Of a stretch of 47,938 nucleotides of DNA, positions 8,690 through 18,051 are shown one piece after another. The stretch lies in assembly GCA_022843745.1 (NCBI GenBank), contig JALHNB010000054.1, forward strand, positions 1-47,938. Reading direction: 5' to 3'. The notes under the pieces are model-generated. The model was given only the letters and a program-made list of their open reading frames with translations. It searched no databases and was not told the DNA's origin. This stretch comes from Anaerolineae bacterium (lineage in GTDB: Bacteria > Chloroflexota > Anaerolineae > Aggregatilineales > Phototrophicaceae). The position numbers and the translations under genes are program-made. The stretch's first letter is position 1; each line of letters opens with the position of its first letter.

Positions 8690-8718
8690 TTGCACCACCA
8701 ATGGTTATCTTATAAAAT
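8690..8718 (+). promoter_or_regulatory. Possible promoter for the phosphoesterase-glycosyltransferase pair
   Basis: TTGCAC (8690-8695) and TAAAAT (8713-8718) are 17 bases apart, in the 149-base divergent gap between the oxidoreductase and the phosphoesterase. TATAAA at 8711-8716 is an overlapping alternative with a 15-base spacer. AGGA occurs about 12 bases ahead of the ATG at 8750. Confidence 0.4.
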
Positions 8719-8749
8719 CTCCCTCACCAAGAGATAGGAAAATTCACCC

Positions 8750-9589
8750 ATGTCCGACATTCTCCTCCAATTCGTCCAACTGAGCGACACACATTTCCTG
8801 ATGCCTGGTGTCAGACCGAATTACGACAATATCGAAAAGGAACTCGATTTATACTCACGGCAAATCCTGGCGCTGCCCTATGATGGAGCAGAGGCTGCCG
8901 AGGCCGCTGTGCGAGAGATTAACAACTTGCCATTTCACGTTGATTTCGTGCTGCATACAGGCGACGTTGTTAATGACCTGACAAAGCCGGAAGAACATGC
9001 CTATGTGCGTGATCTCTTCGCTAAGATCAAATATCCGATTTATTACCTTCCGGGAAATCACGACAACGCAGCCATGATTCAGAGCATTTTGCAAGGGCGT
9101 GATGCCTCAGCATCGTTTGATTACGAATTTGAGGATAATGACGTGCAAATCGTTTGCCTCGATAGCAACGGTACAAACCCGCCGCATTCGGGCTGGTTGG
9201 ACGAAAGTCAACTGGATTGGCTGGAAAAAATCTGTATGGCTGAGGATGACCGCCCCTTAGTGATTGGCTTGCATCATCAGCCTATTCCAATAGGTGTTCC
9301 CTGGTTGGATAACCTGGCGCTCCTCAACGGTGATGCCATGCACCGGATTTTGTTGAAGGCCAAACATCGTGTGCGCGGTGTGTTTTACGGGCATATCCAC
9401 CACGCTGTCGATATTGTGCGCGATGGCATTCTTTATAGTGCAGCGCCGAGTGCCAACTTTCAATTCCTCGGTTGGCCAGGGTATGAGGTCGCTTCATTGG
9501 AAGAAGGCGGGTTGTGCGGTTTTAACGTCGTCACGGTTACAGCGGACACGACTTATGTGCGCCGACATATGTATGCGGTCAAACCATGA
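8750..9589 (+). CDS. CpdA-like calcineurin-type metallophosphoesterase
   Basis: 279 residues with the full set of binuclear-metal motifs: LSDTHF (D13, H15), HTGDVVND, LPGNHD, GLHHQPIP and GHIHH. This arrangement matches the 3',5'-cyclic-AMP phosphodiesterase CpdA/Icc group, although family members act on several phosphodiesters, so the cAMP assignment is only probable. It is cytoplasmic, with no signal peptide. Its stop codon overlaps the start of the following glycosyltransferase in an ATGA junction (9586-9589), implying translational coupling. Confidence 0.88.
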   Translation: MSDILLQFVQLSDTHFLMPGVRPNYDNIEKELDLYSRQILALPYDGAEAAEAAVREINNLPFHVDFVLHTGDVVNDLTKPEEHAYVRDLFAKIKYPIYYLPGNHDNAAMIQSILQGRDASASFDYEFEDNDVQIVCLDSNGTNPPHSGWLDESQLDWLEKICMAEDDRPLVIGLHHQPIPIGVPWLDNLALLNGDAMHRILLKAKHRVRGVFYGHIHHAVDIVRDGILYSAAPSANFQFLGWPGYEVASLEEGGLCGFNVVTVTADTTYVRRHMYAVKP

Positions 9590-10989
9590 AAATTGTCGCG
9601 TTTTGCATCAATCCACTTTTCCCCGATCTCGTTATGGGCGGGGCGACCAAGCATCTCAAGAGTATCGCTACCCATCTCGGCGAATTGGGGCATGACGTAA
9701 CCGTGCTGGCAACCCGCCGTGCGGATAGCAGCGAACCATTTCGCTGGCATGAAAATGTGCAGGTTTTGCCGATTTTGCGCTTCCATCAGCCTTTTCCCCA
9801 GCCTTACGCTGCCCCAGCCTATGATCTGGCGGCAATTTTGCAGGATGTAGGTGAATATCTGGAAGGCGCGGATCGCTTTTACATGCACGACGGCGAATTT
9901 TTATTTCCCTATGCCTACGAACACATACCAACGGTGGTCTCGCTGCGGGATAATGTCTACCCAGAAACGCTGCAAGGCGGCTTTTTATTCCAGGGCGATC
10001 ATTTGGTTTTAATCTCGGAATACGCGCGGCAGTATTTTCTGCAAACGGCGGGGCGCTTTTTCCCGGACTACGAAAAACGAACTGTCGTGATTCACAACGG
10101 GGTCGATTGGGAGCATTTCAAGCCGACAGCGGCGGGTAAAATCCTTGATCTGATCCCGATTCAGCCGGGAGCGTACCCGGTTGTTCTGCACCCGCACAGG
10201 CCGGAGGAGAGCAAAGGTATTCGCGAGACGATTGCCGTCGTTGACCTGCTGGTTCACCAATATGGTTTCAGCGATTTGAAAGCACTCGTCCCCAATTGGC
10301 TCGATCTGACATTTTCAGCCGAACTGCGGGCATTTTATGAGGAGATTCAAGGCGAAATTACGCGGCGCGGCCTGAACGACAATTTTGTGTTTCACGGGTG
10401 GGTGCCACAGTCGTTGATGCCGGAATATTACAGTCTGGGTAGCGTGACGCTGGCGTTGGGCAGTTTTGTCGAGTCGTTCGGCAATTCGGTTTACGAATCG
10501 CTCGGCTGTGGAACACCGTCAATCCCGGTGCGCATTTCCTCTCACCGCGAAATCCTGCCGGAAACCCTGATTGACAAGGTTGATTTTGGCGATATTGAAA
10601 CTGCCGCACATATCGCAGCGCAGGTTATCGGGGAAAAACGCCGCACATCGCCAGAGACGTTGGCCTATCTGCACGAGCATTATTCCGTCGATCAGCAGCG
10701 TGATGCTTACGCGGATGTGATTTTGAATGCGCGTCGTTCAGGAGAACTGAAATATAAACTTTCACCGATTGGCGACCAGACTCGATTCATGTTACCGATT
10801 TGGTGCTATCCGTCGGCGCGTGGAATTTATCACGATTTTCGATCTGATTATCTGCAATCAGTATCATTGAACGCACTGGTGGCAGCTTTTCCGCAGGGCT
10901 TTACGTTTGCTGAGGCGCAAACGCAGGGAATCGGACGCGACGACGTGCTGAACTGGTATCGCGAAGGTTATCTTACGCCTCAGCCTTAA
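9586..10989 (+). CDS. Glycosyltransferase, GT4-like (GT-B fold)
   Basis: 467 residues. The N-terminal half is the acceptor domain (NPLFPDLVMGGATKHLKSIATHLGELGHDVTVLA, quoted here in part as its hallmark GGATKHL motif near residue 18). The C-terminal half is the nucleotide-sugar domain, with VIHNGVDWEHFKP, FHGWVPQSLMPEYYSLG and the E-x7-E-like segment FVESFGNSVYESLGCGTP. The last about 90 residues after the GT-B core (from YKLSPIGDQTRF) are an extension that looks like a small winged-helix-like tail; its role is unknown. Donor and acceptor sugars cannot be read from the sequence. The gene is coupled by a 4-base overlap to the upstream phosphoesterase. Confidence 0.87.
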   Translation: MKIVAFCINPLFPDLVMGGATKHLKSIATHLGELGHDVTVLATRRADSSEPFRWHENVQVLPILRFHQPFPQPYAAPAYDLAAILQDVGEYLEGADRFYMHDGEFLFPYAYEHIPTVVSLRDNVYPETLQGGFLFQGDHLVLISEYARQYFLQTAGRFFPDYEKRTVVIHNGVDWEHFKPTAAGKILDLIPIQPGAYPVVLHPHRPEESKGIRETIAVVDLLVHQYGFSDLKALVPNWLDLTFSAELRAFYEEIQGEITRRGLNDNFVFHGWVPQSLMPEYYSLGSVTLALGSFVESFGNSVYESLGCGTPSIPVRISSHREILPETLIDKVDFGDIETAAHIAAQVIGEKRRTSPETLAYLHEHYSVDQQRDAYADVILNARRSGELKYKLSPIGDQTRFMLPIWCYPSARGIYHDFRSDYLQSVSLNALVAAFPQGFTFAEAQTQGIGRDDVLNWYREGYLTPQP

Positions 10990-11001
10990 CCGCAGTGTGC
11001 C

Positions 11002-11496
11002 TCAATCTTGACCGGAAGCCCGTGCAATAGCGTTTTCAACGGCGCTGGGAAAACGGGTTTCGAAATCTAAGATGCCGACCCATTCCGGGATGATGCCAAT
11101 GCGCATCATCTTAGGGGCGATGGGACGCATTTGTGAGAGCCACTGGTTTGCGCCTTCTTGCCCCATGACTCGGACGCACATGAGTTCATATTCCGGCACA
11201 ATACCATCCATCAGTTTTAGGCTGCAAGTGCCGCGAATGAGTAGCACTTTATAAGGCATCCCGTCGCTGTCGATGGTGAGCGCGACCTTCGAATTTTCTT
11301 TCAGAGCCTTCATCTTGGGTGCGTCGGGTGGTGTTCCGAGGACGATTTCGCTACCTGTCCAATGGAAGCCGATTGGGATAACGCGCGGTGTCCCATCTGT
11401 CCAATTGTAGGCCAGACGTGCCGGGATAGTGGATTGCAGCATCTTTTGGGCGACTGGATCATTTAATAAATCGAGACTTCCTTGTTTGGTAGGCAT
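11002..11496 (-). CDS. Pyridoxamine 5'-phosphate oxidase-fold protein
   Basis: 164 residues forming a split-barrel flavin- or F420-binding domain of the PPOX type. It carries AQKMLQSTIPARLAYNWTDGTPRVIPIGF near the N-terminus, followed by GSEIVLGTPPDAPKMKALKENSKVALTID, a strand-helix pattern typical of these small proteins (segments listed in part). Family members include general stress proteins and F420-dependent reductases; no vitamin B6 role is implied. The frame is open to 11574, but ATG 11496 has AGAGGGG upstream and is the chosen start. A well-spaced promoter lies just before it, so the gene is probably transcribed on its own. It converges with the glycosyltransferase across a 12-base gap. 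Confidence 0.82.
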   Translation of the reverse strand: MPTKQGSLDLLNDPVAQKMLQSTIPARLAYNWTDGTPRVIPIGFHWTGSEIVLGTPPDAPKMKALKENSKVALTIDSDGMPYKVLLIRGTCSLKLMDGIVPEYELMCVRVMGQEGANQWLSQMRPIAPKMMRIGIIPEWVGILDFETRFPSAVENAIARASGQD

Positions 11497-11545
11497 TATT
11501 TCCCCTCTTGAAATAATCACATAAAATATTTGTTTGTTATATTTA

Positions 11546-11574
11546 ATGATATGAGAATTCGCTACTATCGTCAA
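11546..11574 (-). promoter_or_regulatory. Sigma70-type promoter for the PPOX-fold gene
   Basis: Read on the minus strand, TTGACG (11574-11569) and TATCAT (11551-11546) are separated by 17 bases. Predicted start of transcription is near 11540, giving a leader of about 45 bases ahead of the ATG at 11496. The surrounding stretch is AT-rich and lies between two genes of the same orientation. Confidence 0.6.
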
Positions 11575-11627
11575 TCAATCGGAGGCAAGATTTACTATTC
11601 AGTGATTGTTATTGTTTGATGGAGATT

Positions 11628-13121
11628 TTAAGGTTGCCATGATTGGAGTTCACGCATCTGCTGTGTTTTCTTGATCTGGTGACCCTTCATACGCGCTAAC
11701 ACGTCATCAAGAATCTTAACAGCATCGACCACATAGGGGCCTTTGTTGAGCATTACGCACTCCGCCCGTTGGGACATGGCCGCATCGGTCATTTCTGCGC
11801 GTGAGGGCGTGCCTTTTTTCACGAGTTGTTCCAATACCTGGGTTGCCCAAATCACGGGGACATGGGCTGCCTCACACAGCCACAAAATTTGCTCCTGGAT
11901 TTCGGCTAGTCGTTCATAGCCGATCTCCACAGCCAGGTCGCCACGTGCGATCATGACACCGAATGGCTGCCTTCCGGCGGCACGGACGATTAATTCAGGC
12001 AGATTTTGGACGGCGCGCTTGGTTTCGATCTTGGCGATAATGGCAATTTTGCGGGGGTCTGGCAGACGTGCAGCAAGTTCAGCTTGCAGCGCTTCGATGT
12101 CTTCGGCCTCCTGGACGAACGAATAACCAATAATATCGGCGTTGTAGGCGATAAAATCCAGGTCTTGCTTATCTTTTTCGGTTAGCGGGGCAAGCCTGAT
12201 GAGAGTTTCGGGAAAATTGATGCCCTTGTCCGGACGGAGGCGTTCGCCCTTTGTGCGAGCGTGAGTTACTTCCAGAACGAGGCCGTCATCTACAATTTTT
12301 TCGACGCGCGTTCCAAGTTTGCCTTCATCAATCCACACGGGTGCACCGATCTTGACCTGATCGAGAACTTCTGGTATCTGGCAGCTTGCCTGGATCGGAT
12401 ATTTTTCGGAGGTTTTCGGTGTGTCACGCCGGAGCAAAATGCGATCCCCTTTAAACAAACGCTTTCCTTCGGGTATAGCAACTTCACCTGTACGATTCTT
12501 TGGCCCTGCCAGATCCATATGAACTTTGCAGGAGCGTCCTAATTCTTGTTCGGCGCGGCGCAAATTAGCGATCATCGCAGCCCACTCCGTCGCAGAATCG
12601 TGAGCGCAGTTAATCCGAGCGCAGTTCATACCGTATTTGAGTAAATCACGCACCAGATCGTAATCAGTCGCAGCCTCCGCGGGAAATGTGACCATAATAA
12701 ACACGGATCGATTTTCAGGCGTTTCGCCGAAAACAGCTTTCGTCTGGCGCTCTAACATGCGGTTGCCACGGAAAAAGGCGCTCAAGCGTGGGCGGGGCGG
12801 CAGTGTTCGAGAATCGCGGTCACAGATCACGCCAAGTGTTTGAATCACGGCATCAAGGCTCTCCATAACACGCGCTTCGGAACGCCCTAACGACGACAAC
12901 CCCCAGGGCATTAATGCTGTTTGTAGCTGGCGTAGATCATGACGCCGCAATACAAGATAATAAGCGAGATTTTGTGCGCTGATGGCGAAAGCGCGTTGTT
13001 CGATAAAAGGCCGCCACTGAGTAAAAGTTTCACTGCCGCGATCACAGATATCACGACGCAGATCAAGCAGCGAGTCTAATAATTCCTTTGGATTGGAAAG
13101 ATCCGAAATCTGTCCGTTCAT
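11628..13121 (-). CDS. Pyruvate-kinase-like protein with N-terminal extension
   Basis: 497 residues. Residues about 1-130 form an extension absent from ordinary pyruvate kinases (hallmark NLAYYLVLRRHDLRQLQ and GLSSLGRSEARV). From about 140 the barrel resembles pyruvate kinase: CARINCAHDS (NFSH in classical enzymes), DLAGPKNRTG, LTEKDKQDLDF, AIIAKIE, MIARGDLAVE, VIWATQVLEQL and PSRAEMTD. The lysine of AKIE, the acidic metal ligands and the ATQ threonine are kept. The usual GETA stretch is replaced by MLNKGPYVVDAV, and the C-terminal allosteric domain is absent. Similar NKG-type relatives are known from plants and some bacteria. Kinase activity is plausible but not assured. GAGAGGA precedes the start. 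Confidence 0.82.
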   Translation of the reverse strand: MNGQISDLSNPKELLDSLLDLRRDICDRGSETFTQWRPFIEQRAFAISAQNLAYYLVLRRHDLRQLQTALMPWGLSSLGRSEARVMESLDAVIQTLGVICDRDSRTLPPRPRLSAFFRGNRMLERQTKAVFGETPENRSVFIMVTFPAEAATDYDLVRDLLKYGMNCARINCAHDSATEWAAMIANLRRAEQELGRSCKVHMDLAGPKNRTGEVAIPEGKRLFKGDRILLRRDTPKTSEKYPIQASCQIPEVLDQVKIGAPVWIDEGKLGTRVEKIVDDGLVLEVTHARTKGERLRPDKGINFPETLIRLAPLTEKDKQDLDFIAYNADIIGYSFVQEAEDIEALQAELAARLPDPRKIAIIAKIETKRAVQNLPELIVRAAGRQPFGVMIARGDLAVEIGYERLAEIQEQILWLCEAAHVPVIWATQVLEQLVKKGTPSRAEMTDAAMSQRAECVMLNKGPYVVDAVKILDDVLARMKGHQIKKTQQMRELQSWQP

Positions 13122-13324
13122 TGTTTTAATCCTCTCTAATAATCACAATTTATCTACGAATCTTAAACCTTTAGAGAGAAAATATGCACATTGATACCCA
13201 CATTGGTTATATTTGGCGTAAATTTCCATGCAAACGTAATGACTTGTTTCAAACTGTATACCTATTTAATGTATAGGATGCAATGTTCAAAACGTCTATG
13301 AATTAGATTAGACTAGGAGGAAAT

Positions 13325-16105
13325 ATGACAAAATTACATGAGTTAGCTGATCTCGGCCAGGCTATCTGGCTTGATTATATCCGCCGTTCGTTTATTCAAT
13401 CGGGTGAACTGCAAAAATTGATCGACCAGGGTGTACGTGGTGTAACATCCAATCCGGCGATTTTTGAGAAAGCGATTGGACACAGCAACGATTATGACGA
13501 TCAGATGCAGGAATTGGTCGTCGCGGGTAAGTCGGTGGAAGAAATCTACGAAACGCTCGCCGTAGACGACATCAAACAAGCAACCGATCTGTTCCGTCCG
13601 GTTTATGACCAGACGAAGGGTGAAGATGGCTACGTCAGCCTGGAAGTCAGTCCCAGTCTGGCGAATGACACGCAGGGGACATTGGCGGAGGCGCGGCGGT
13701 ACTTTGCCGAACTTCATCGCCCGAACCTGATGATTAAAGTTCCGGCTACCGCAGAAGGCATCCCAGCCGTTGAGCAGTTGATTAGCGAAGGCATCAACGT
13801 CAATATCACGTTGATGTTCTCGATGGAACATTACGAAGCAGTTGCCGAAGCGTATATCGCCGGGCTGGAAAAATTAGCGGATAACGGTGGTGATCTAAGC
13901 CAGGTGAGTTCGGTAGCGTCATTTTTTATCAGCCGTGTGGATGCCAAACTTGATCCTAAGCTGGTTGCGGCGGGTGCGGCTGATCTCAAGAGCAAAATCG
14001 CGATTGCCAATGCCAAACTCGTTTACCAGCGTTTTAAAGAGATTTTCAGCGGCGAACGTTGGGACAAATTAGCGGCTAAAGGCGCACGTGTTCAGCGTCC
14101 ACTGTGGGCCAGTACCAGCACGAAAGACCCCGCGCTGCCCGATACGCTTTATGTCGATACGCTCATCGGCGCACATACCGTCAACACCGTGCCGCCGGAA
14201 ACGCTGGACGCTTTTATCGATCATGGCACTGTCGCTGTCACGGTTGAAGATGGTGTAGATGAAGCCCGCGACCAGATCGCAAAATTGGCGGAGGTTGGCA
14301 TTGACCTCGATGTTGCCACCGACGAATTGCAGGTTGAGGGTGTCGATAAATTCATCAAGCCATTTACATCGCTGCTGAACACGATCTCCCAGAAACGCGA
14401 TGCTATGCGTGCCGAGTGGCCGAATGTCTCTGCGCAGTTGGTCAAAAAACAGCAGGACGCGGTGGATGCAGCGCTGAGTGAAATCGTCCGCGACAAAATC
14501 GTTGAACGCATCTGGAAGCACGATCACACCGTTTGGCGGCCTGATCCCACTGAAATCAGCAATCGTCTGGGCTGGTTGAAAATCGCGGAAGATTTACAGG
14601 CTCAGTTTGGCGATATTAAAGCGCTGGTGGATGCCGTGCGTGCCGAGGGCTACACACACGCGCTGCTGATGGGCATGGGCGGGAGCAGCCTCGCGCCAGA
14701 GGTATTCCGCAAGACGTTTGGCGTAGCGGCAGGTTATCTTGATCTCGCTGTACTCGACAGCACCGACCCCGGCGCTGTCCTGAATCATGATCGTGCGCTT
14801 GATCCGGCTAAGACGCTGTATATCGTCTCATCCAAATCGGGTGGAACGGTTGAGGTGATGTCGTTCTTCAAGCATTTCTACAATCGCACTATCGAAAAAG
14901 TCGGCGCGGAAAAAGCGGGTGCGCATTTTATCGCTATCACCGATCCCGGCAGTTCGCTGGAAAAACTCGGCAAGGCGCATCAGTTCCGCACCGTGTTTTT
15001 GAATGATCCCAATATCGGCGGGCGCTATTCGGCGCTGTCCCATTTTGGGCTTGTCCCGGCGGCGCTGGTAGGCGTAGATGTGCCGAAACTGCTCGAACGC
15101 GCGATCAAAATGGCGAAGGGCTGCCAACTCCCTGGCGCGGATAACCCGGCAGCATGGCTGGGCGCGATCATGGGCGAATTGGCGAAAACCGGACGCGATA
15201 AAGTGACAATCATCGCGCCGTCACAAATCGCAGGTTTTGGCGATTGGGTCGAGCAGTTGATCGCCGAAAGCACAGGCAAGGACGGCAAAGGTATCCTGCC
15301 AGTTGTGGGTGAGCCGTTGGGCAGCCCGGATGTTTATGGCAATGACCGCCTGTTCGTTTATCTCCATCTGGAAGGTGACGATTCGCAAGCGCAGGCGCTC
15401 GAAGCACTGGAAAAAGCCGGACACCCTGTAGTCGCGTTGAATCTCAAAGACCGCTATGATTTGGGAGGGCAGTTCTTTCTGTGGGAACTGGCTGTTGTCG
15501 TCGCCGGATATCGTATCGACATTCAGCCATTTGACCAACCGAACGTCGAAAGTGCGAAAATACTGGCTCGCAAGATGGTTTCATCGTACATGGAATCGGG
15601 CGCACTGCCGGAGCAAACGCCGCTGTTGAGCGAAAAGGGCATCACAGTTTACGCCGATTTATCCGCTAACACATTAGAGGCGGCCTTAGCTGAGTTCCTG
15701 AAGCAGGCTAAAGCAGGCGACTACATCAGTTTTCAGGCTTACGTGACTCCGACCAGTGAAGCGGATGATGCGCTTTTGAAGCTGCGGACTCAACTGCGCG
15801 ATCAAACGAAATTAGCGACAACGGTTGGCTATGGCCCGCGCTTCCTGCATTCAACAGGTCAATTGCACAAAGGTGACGGTGGAAACGGGTTATTTATCCA
15901 GTTCACATCTGACCCGGTTGAGGATGTGCCGATTCCCAACGATCCTGGAAGCCTGGAGTCGTCCATGTCTTTTGGCGTGTTGAAATTGGCGCAGGCATTG
16001 GGAGATCGCGAGGCGCTGCTTGAAAATCATCGCCGCGTTATTCGCCTTCACCTCGGCAAAGATGTGGCGGGCGGATTAGCAGAAGTTCTGAAAAACCTAT
16101 CTTAA
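13325..16105 (+). CDS. tal-pgi: Bifunctional transaldolase / glucose-6-phosphate isomerase
   Basis: 926 residues. The first about 370 are a TalB-type transaldolase: GVTSNPAIFEKAI near residue 40, Schiff-base lysine K138 in NLMIKVPAT, and RPLWASTSTKDP. The remainder is phosphoglucose isomerase: LLMGMGGSSLAPEVF near 449 and the sugar-phosphate-binding SSKSGGTVEV near 502. One polypeptide thus exchanges fructose-6-phosphate, sedoheptulose-7-phosphate and erythrose-4-phosphate and interconverts fructose- and glucose-6-phosphate, recycling pentose-cycle carbon to the zwf substrate. Such fusions are known in several bacterial phyla. AGGAGG is 6 bases ahead of the ATG. It heads the pentose phosphate cluster; rpiA, gnd, zwf and pgl follow. 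Confidence 0.95.
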   Translation: MTKLHELADLGQAIWLDYIRRSFIQSGELQKLIDQGVRGVTSNPAIFEKAIGHSNDYDDQMQELVVAGKSVEEIYETLAVDDIKQATDLFRPVYDQTKGEDGYVSLEVSPSLANDTQGTLAEARRYFAELHRPNLMIKVPATAEGIPAVEQLISEGINVNITLMFSMEHYEAVAEAYIAGLEKLADNGGDLSQVSSVASFFISRVDAKLDPKLVAAGAADLKSKIAIANAKLVYQRFKEIFSGERWDKLAAKGARVQRPLWASTSTKDPALPDTLYVDTLIGAHTVNTVPPETLDAFIDHGTVAVTVEDGVDEARDQIAKLAEVGIDLDVATDELQVEGVDKFIKPFTSLLNTISQKRDAMRAEWPNVSAQLVKKQQDAVDAALSEIVRDKIVERIWKHDHTVWRPDPTEISNRLGWLKIAEDLQAQFGDIKALVDAVRAEGYTHALLMGMGGSSLAPEVFRKTFGVAAGYLDLAVLDSTDPGAVLNHDRALDPAKTLYIVSSKSGGTVEVMSFFKHFYNRTIEKVGAEKAGAHFIAITDPGSSLEKLGKAHQFRTVFLNDPNIGGRYSALSHFGLVPAALVGVDVPKLLERAIKMAKGCQLPGADNPAAWLGAIMGELAKTGRDKVTIIAPSQIAGFGDWVEQLIAESTGKDGKGILPVVGEPLGSPDVYGNDRLFVYLHLEGDDSQAQALEALEKAGHPVVALNLKDRYDLGGQFFLWELAVVVAGYRIDIQPFDQPNVESAKILARKMVSSYMESGALPEQTPLLSEKGITVYADLSANTLEAALAEFLKQAKAGDYISFQAYVTPTSEADDALLKLRTQLRDQTKLATTVGYGPRFLHSTGQLHKGDGGNGLFIQFTSDPVEDVPIPNDPGSLESSMSFGVLKLAQALGDREALLENHRRVIRLHLGKDVAGGLAEVLKNLS

Positions 16106-16121
16106 CGTCATAGGCATATTG

Positions 16122-16167
16122 TGAGGCGATGGGAGCAACTTCTATCGCCTCAGCTAGAGTGCGTTTT
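16122..16167 (+). terminator. Strong intercistronic hairpin after tal-pgi, possible terminator
   Basis: TGAGGCGAT (16122-16130) pairs with ATCGCCTCA (16144-16152), and a GTTTTTG run follows about 10 bases later (16162-16168). It starts 17 bases after the tal-pgi stop. The delayed T-run makes efficiency uncertain; it could instead stabilise the 3' end of the mRNA. The hairpin also argues against the upstream GTG at 16121 as a start for the next gene. Confidence 0.45.
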
Positions 16168-16204
16168 TGCAAGACAGGCAGACATTTCGAATGGAGCAAG
16201 GGAT

Positions 16205-17284
16205 ATGATTTCTGCTGGGCAGAACCCTACATTGGACACTTCAGTAGAGCGTCGTACCGATAATTTGAGTTTTTTGACCGTAATGTCTGGCTATCTGATT
16301 GTGTGCGTCGTGGCGATCCATACGCTGGACTTATATTGGCGTAGTTATAATAACGGCGGGCTGTTTATCAATTTGAATTTTCCGCATAAACTCGTTGAGC
16401 TGATTATCCGTTACGCGGTGCCCATATTTGTCTTTATTTCGGCATTCAAATTTCAACTCTCCTACGAACGGAAGATGAAAACAGGTAAACCGTTCTTGAT
16501 GGGCGAATATGTTCGATCCCGAATTGAGCGCTTAATCATATCTTATCTGGTCTGGTCGGCATTTTATCTTGTATTACGTATTGTCCGAGATTTTATCCAG
16601 ACACGCGCATTCATCTGGCCTTCGCCTCAAGAGTTAAACGGAATTTTAATCGGCTACGGCAATTTTGCCTATCAATTATGGTTTATCCCGATGTTGTTCG
16701 TGGTGTCGATAGGCGTGATCTTTTTGAAATTTGTCGTTAAGCGTCCTGAAATTCTGTACGTTGTGTATATAATCCATATCCTGCTGACCGTTGTTTTTCC
16801 AAATACGATCAATTACTTTCCACTGTCAAATTGGCTTTCGTATTTTCTGAGCTTCGAAATTGGATTATACTGCGCACGTGCTTATCTAAAACAAGCCAGG
16901 TTGCCAAATTTCCTGATCATAACCTTATTTTGGTTGGGTTTGTGCCTGTTGAAGCTTGTTAATCAAAATCTGCAAGTGGATGCATTTCTGGACCTGATGC
17001 TGTTCATTGTCGCTCCAACTTTTGTTTATCAAGTTGCTATAAATTTTTTCAGCCAGGTGAGCGAGAAGAATATACTTTATCAGATTGGCCTCTATACCTG
17101 GCCGATTTTCCTGATTCATGCGCCTTTTCTCACCTCGTTGACGACATCGGCACTTGATCGATTTCACGTGTATAGCCTTTTAACAGCTTTGCCGATTACT
17201 TTGGGGATCACGTTAGTGAGCATTGTTATTTACAAGATCATCGAAAGATTTAGCCCCAAACGATTGATGGGTGTTCTTTTTTAG
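16205..17284 (+). CDS. Acyltransferase family 3 integral membrane protein
   Basis: About 359 residues with 9-10 hydrophobic helices, of the acyltransferase-3/OafA type. These proteins move acyl groups (often O-acetyl) onto surface glycans across the cytoplasmic membrane. The family's N-terminal histidine lies in VCVVAIHTLDLYW, and basic loops such as YVRSRIERLIISYLVW match the R-x-R-R..P..Y region. The frame is open to a GTG at 16121, but ATG 16205 has GGAGCAAGGG just upstream and avoids the hairpin region, so it is preferred. Its place inside a pentose phosphate cluster has no obvious metabolic reason. The next gene, rpiA, has its ribosome binding site overlapping this gene's stop codon region. 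Confidence 0.8.
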   Translation: MISAGQNPTLDTSVERRTDNLSFLTVMSGYLIVCVVAIHTLDLYWRSYNNGGLFINLNFPHKLVELIIRYAVPIFVFISAFKFQLSYERKMKTGKPFLMGEYVRSRIERLIISYLVWSAFYLVLRIVRDFIQTRAFIWPSPQELNGILIGYGNFAYQLWFIPMLFVVSIGVIFLKFVVKRPEILYVVYIIHILLTVVFPNTINYFPLSNWLSYFLSFEIGLYCARAYLKQARLPNFLIITLFWLGLCLLKLVNQNLQVDAFLDLMLFIVAPTFVYQVAINFFSQVSEKNILYQIGLYTWPIFLIHAPFLTSLTTSALDRFHVYSLLTALPITLGITLVSIVIYKIIERFSPKRLMGVLF

Positions 17285-17294
17285 GGAGAGTAGT

Positions 17295-17987
17295 TTGAGC
17301 ATTGATATGTCGCACCTCAAACAGCAAGCTGCTGAACGCGCTGTCGAATTTATCGAATCCGGCATGGTTGTCGGTCTCGGTTCGGGCAGCACAGCCATTT
17401 TGGCAGTACGCGGCATTGGGCAGCGGTTGGCAAACGGTCAACTGCGTGATATTCGCGGGATTCCGACCTCGGTTGTGACCGAGACAGAGGCGCGACAGCT
17501 TGGTATTCCGTTGGTGACGCTGGAAGAATGCCGCGTTATCGATGTAACGATTGATGGCGCGGACGAGGTTGACCCACGGTTTAACCTTATAAAGGGCGGA
17601 GGTGGTGCGCTCTTGCGTGAAAAAATCGTCGCCCAGGCCAGCAAGCGTGAAGTCATCATCGTGGACGAATCAAAACTGGTTGAAAAACTGGGGACAAAAT
17701 GGGCAGTGCCAGTGGAGGTGATTCCCTTCGGTTGGCATTCGCAGTATGATTATCTGGTATCACTTGGTGCGCAGGTCACGCTGCGTCGTTCTGGTGATAG
17801 GGTGTTTAACACCGATCATGGCAATGTGATTCTGGATTGCCAGTTCGGATTGATTGATGACCCGATAGCGCTCGGCGCACAGCTCAAGAGCCGAACCGGG
17901 GTTGTCGAACATGGGTTATTTTTGGGGTTAGCAAGCGATGTCATTGTCGCCAGCCCCGAAGGAACACGATTTCTGAATCGAAAATAG
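17295..17987 (+). CDS. rpiA: Ribose-5-phosphate isomerase A
   Basis: Interconverts ribulose-5-phosphate and ribose-5-phosphate in the pentose phosphate pathway. Motifs are MVVGLGSGSTA (phosphate loop), TIDGADEVDPRFNLIKGGGGALLREK (catalytic Asp/Asp/Glu-Lys region, quoted in part: DGADEVDP and KGGGGALLREK) and DESKLVEKLG. About 230 residues, matching the family length. AGGGAG at 17283-17288 suits a TTG start at 17295; an ATG at 17307 (MSHLKQQ) is the alternative. The start lies 10 bases after the acyltransferase stop. Confidence 0.92.
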   Translation: MSIDMSHLKQQAAERAVEFIESGMVVGLGSGSTAILAVRGIGQRLANGQLRDIRGIPTSVVTETEARQLGIPLVTLEECRVIDVTIDGADEVDPRFNLIKGGGGALLREKIVAQASKREVIIVDESKLVEKLGTKWAVPVEVIPFGWHSQYDYLVSLGAQVTLRRSGDRVFNTDHGNVILDCQFGLIDDPIALGAQLKSRTGVVEHGLFLGLASDVIVASPEGTRFLNRK

Positions 17988-18051
17988 CGGATCATATTTT
18001 CGGCGGACTGCCTGAAATGCTGACCGCTGTATCTGTTTGCTAAAAGCTGGT

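Noticed and set aside
16121-16204. GTG start for the acyltransferase at 16121
   Set aside because: It lies in the intercistronic hairpin, has no ribosome binding site and adds residues unlike the family.
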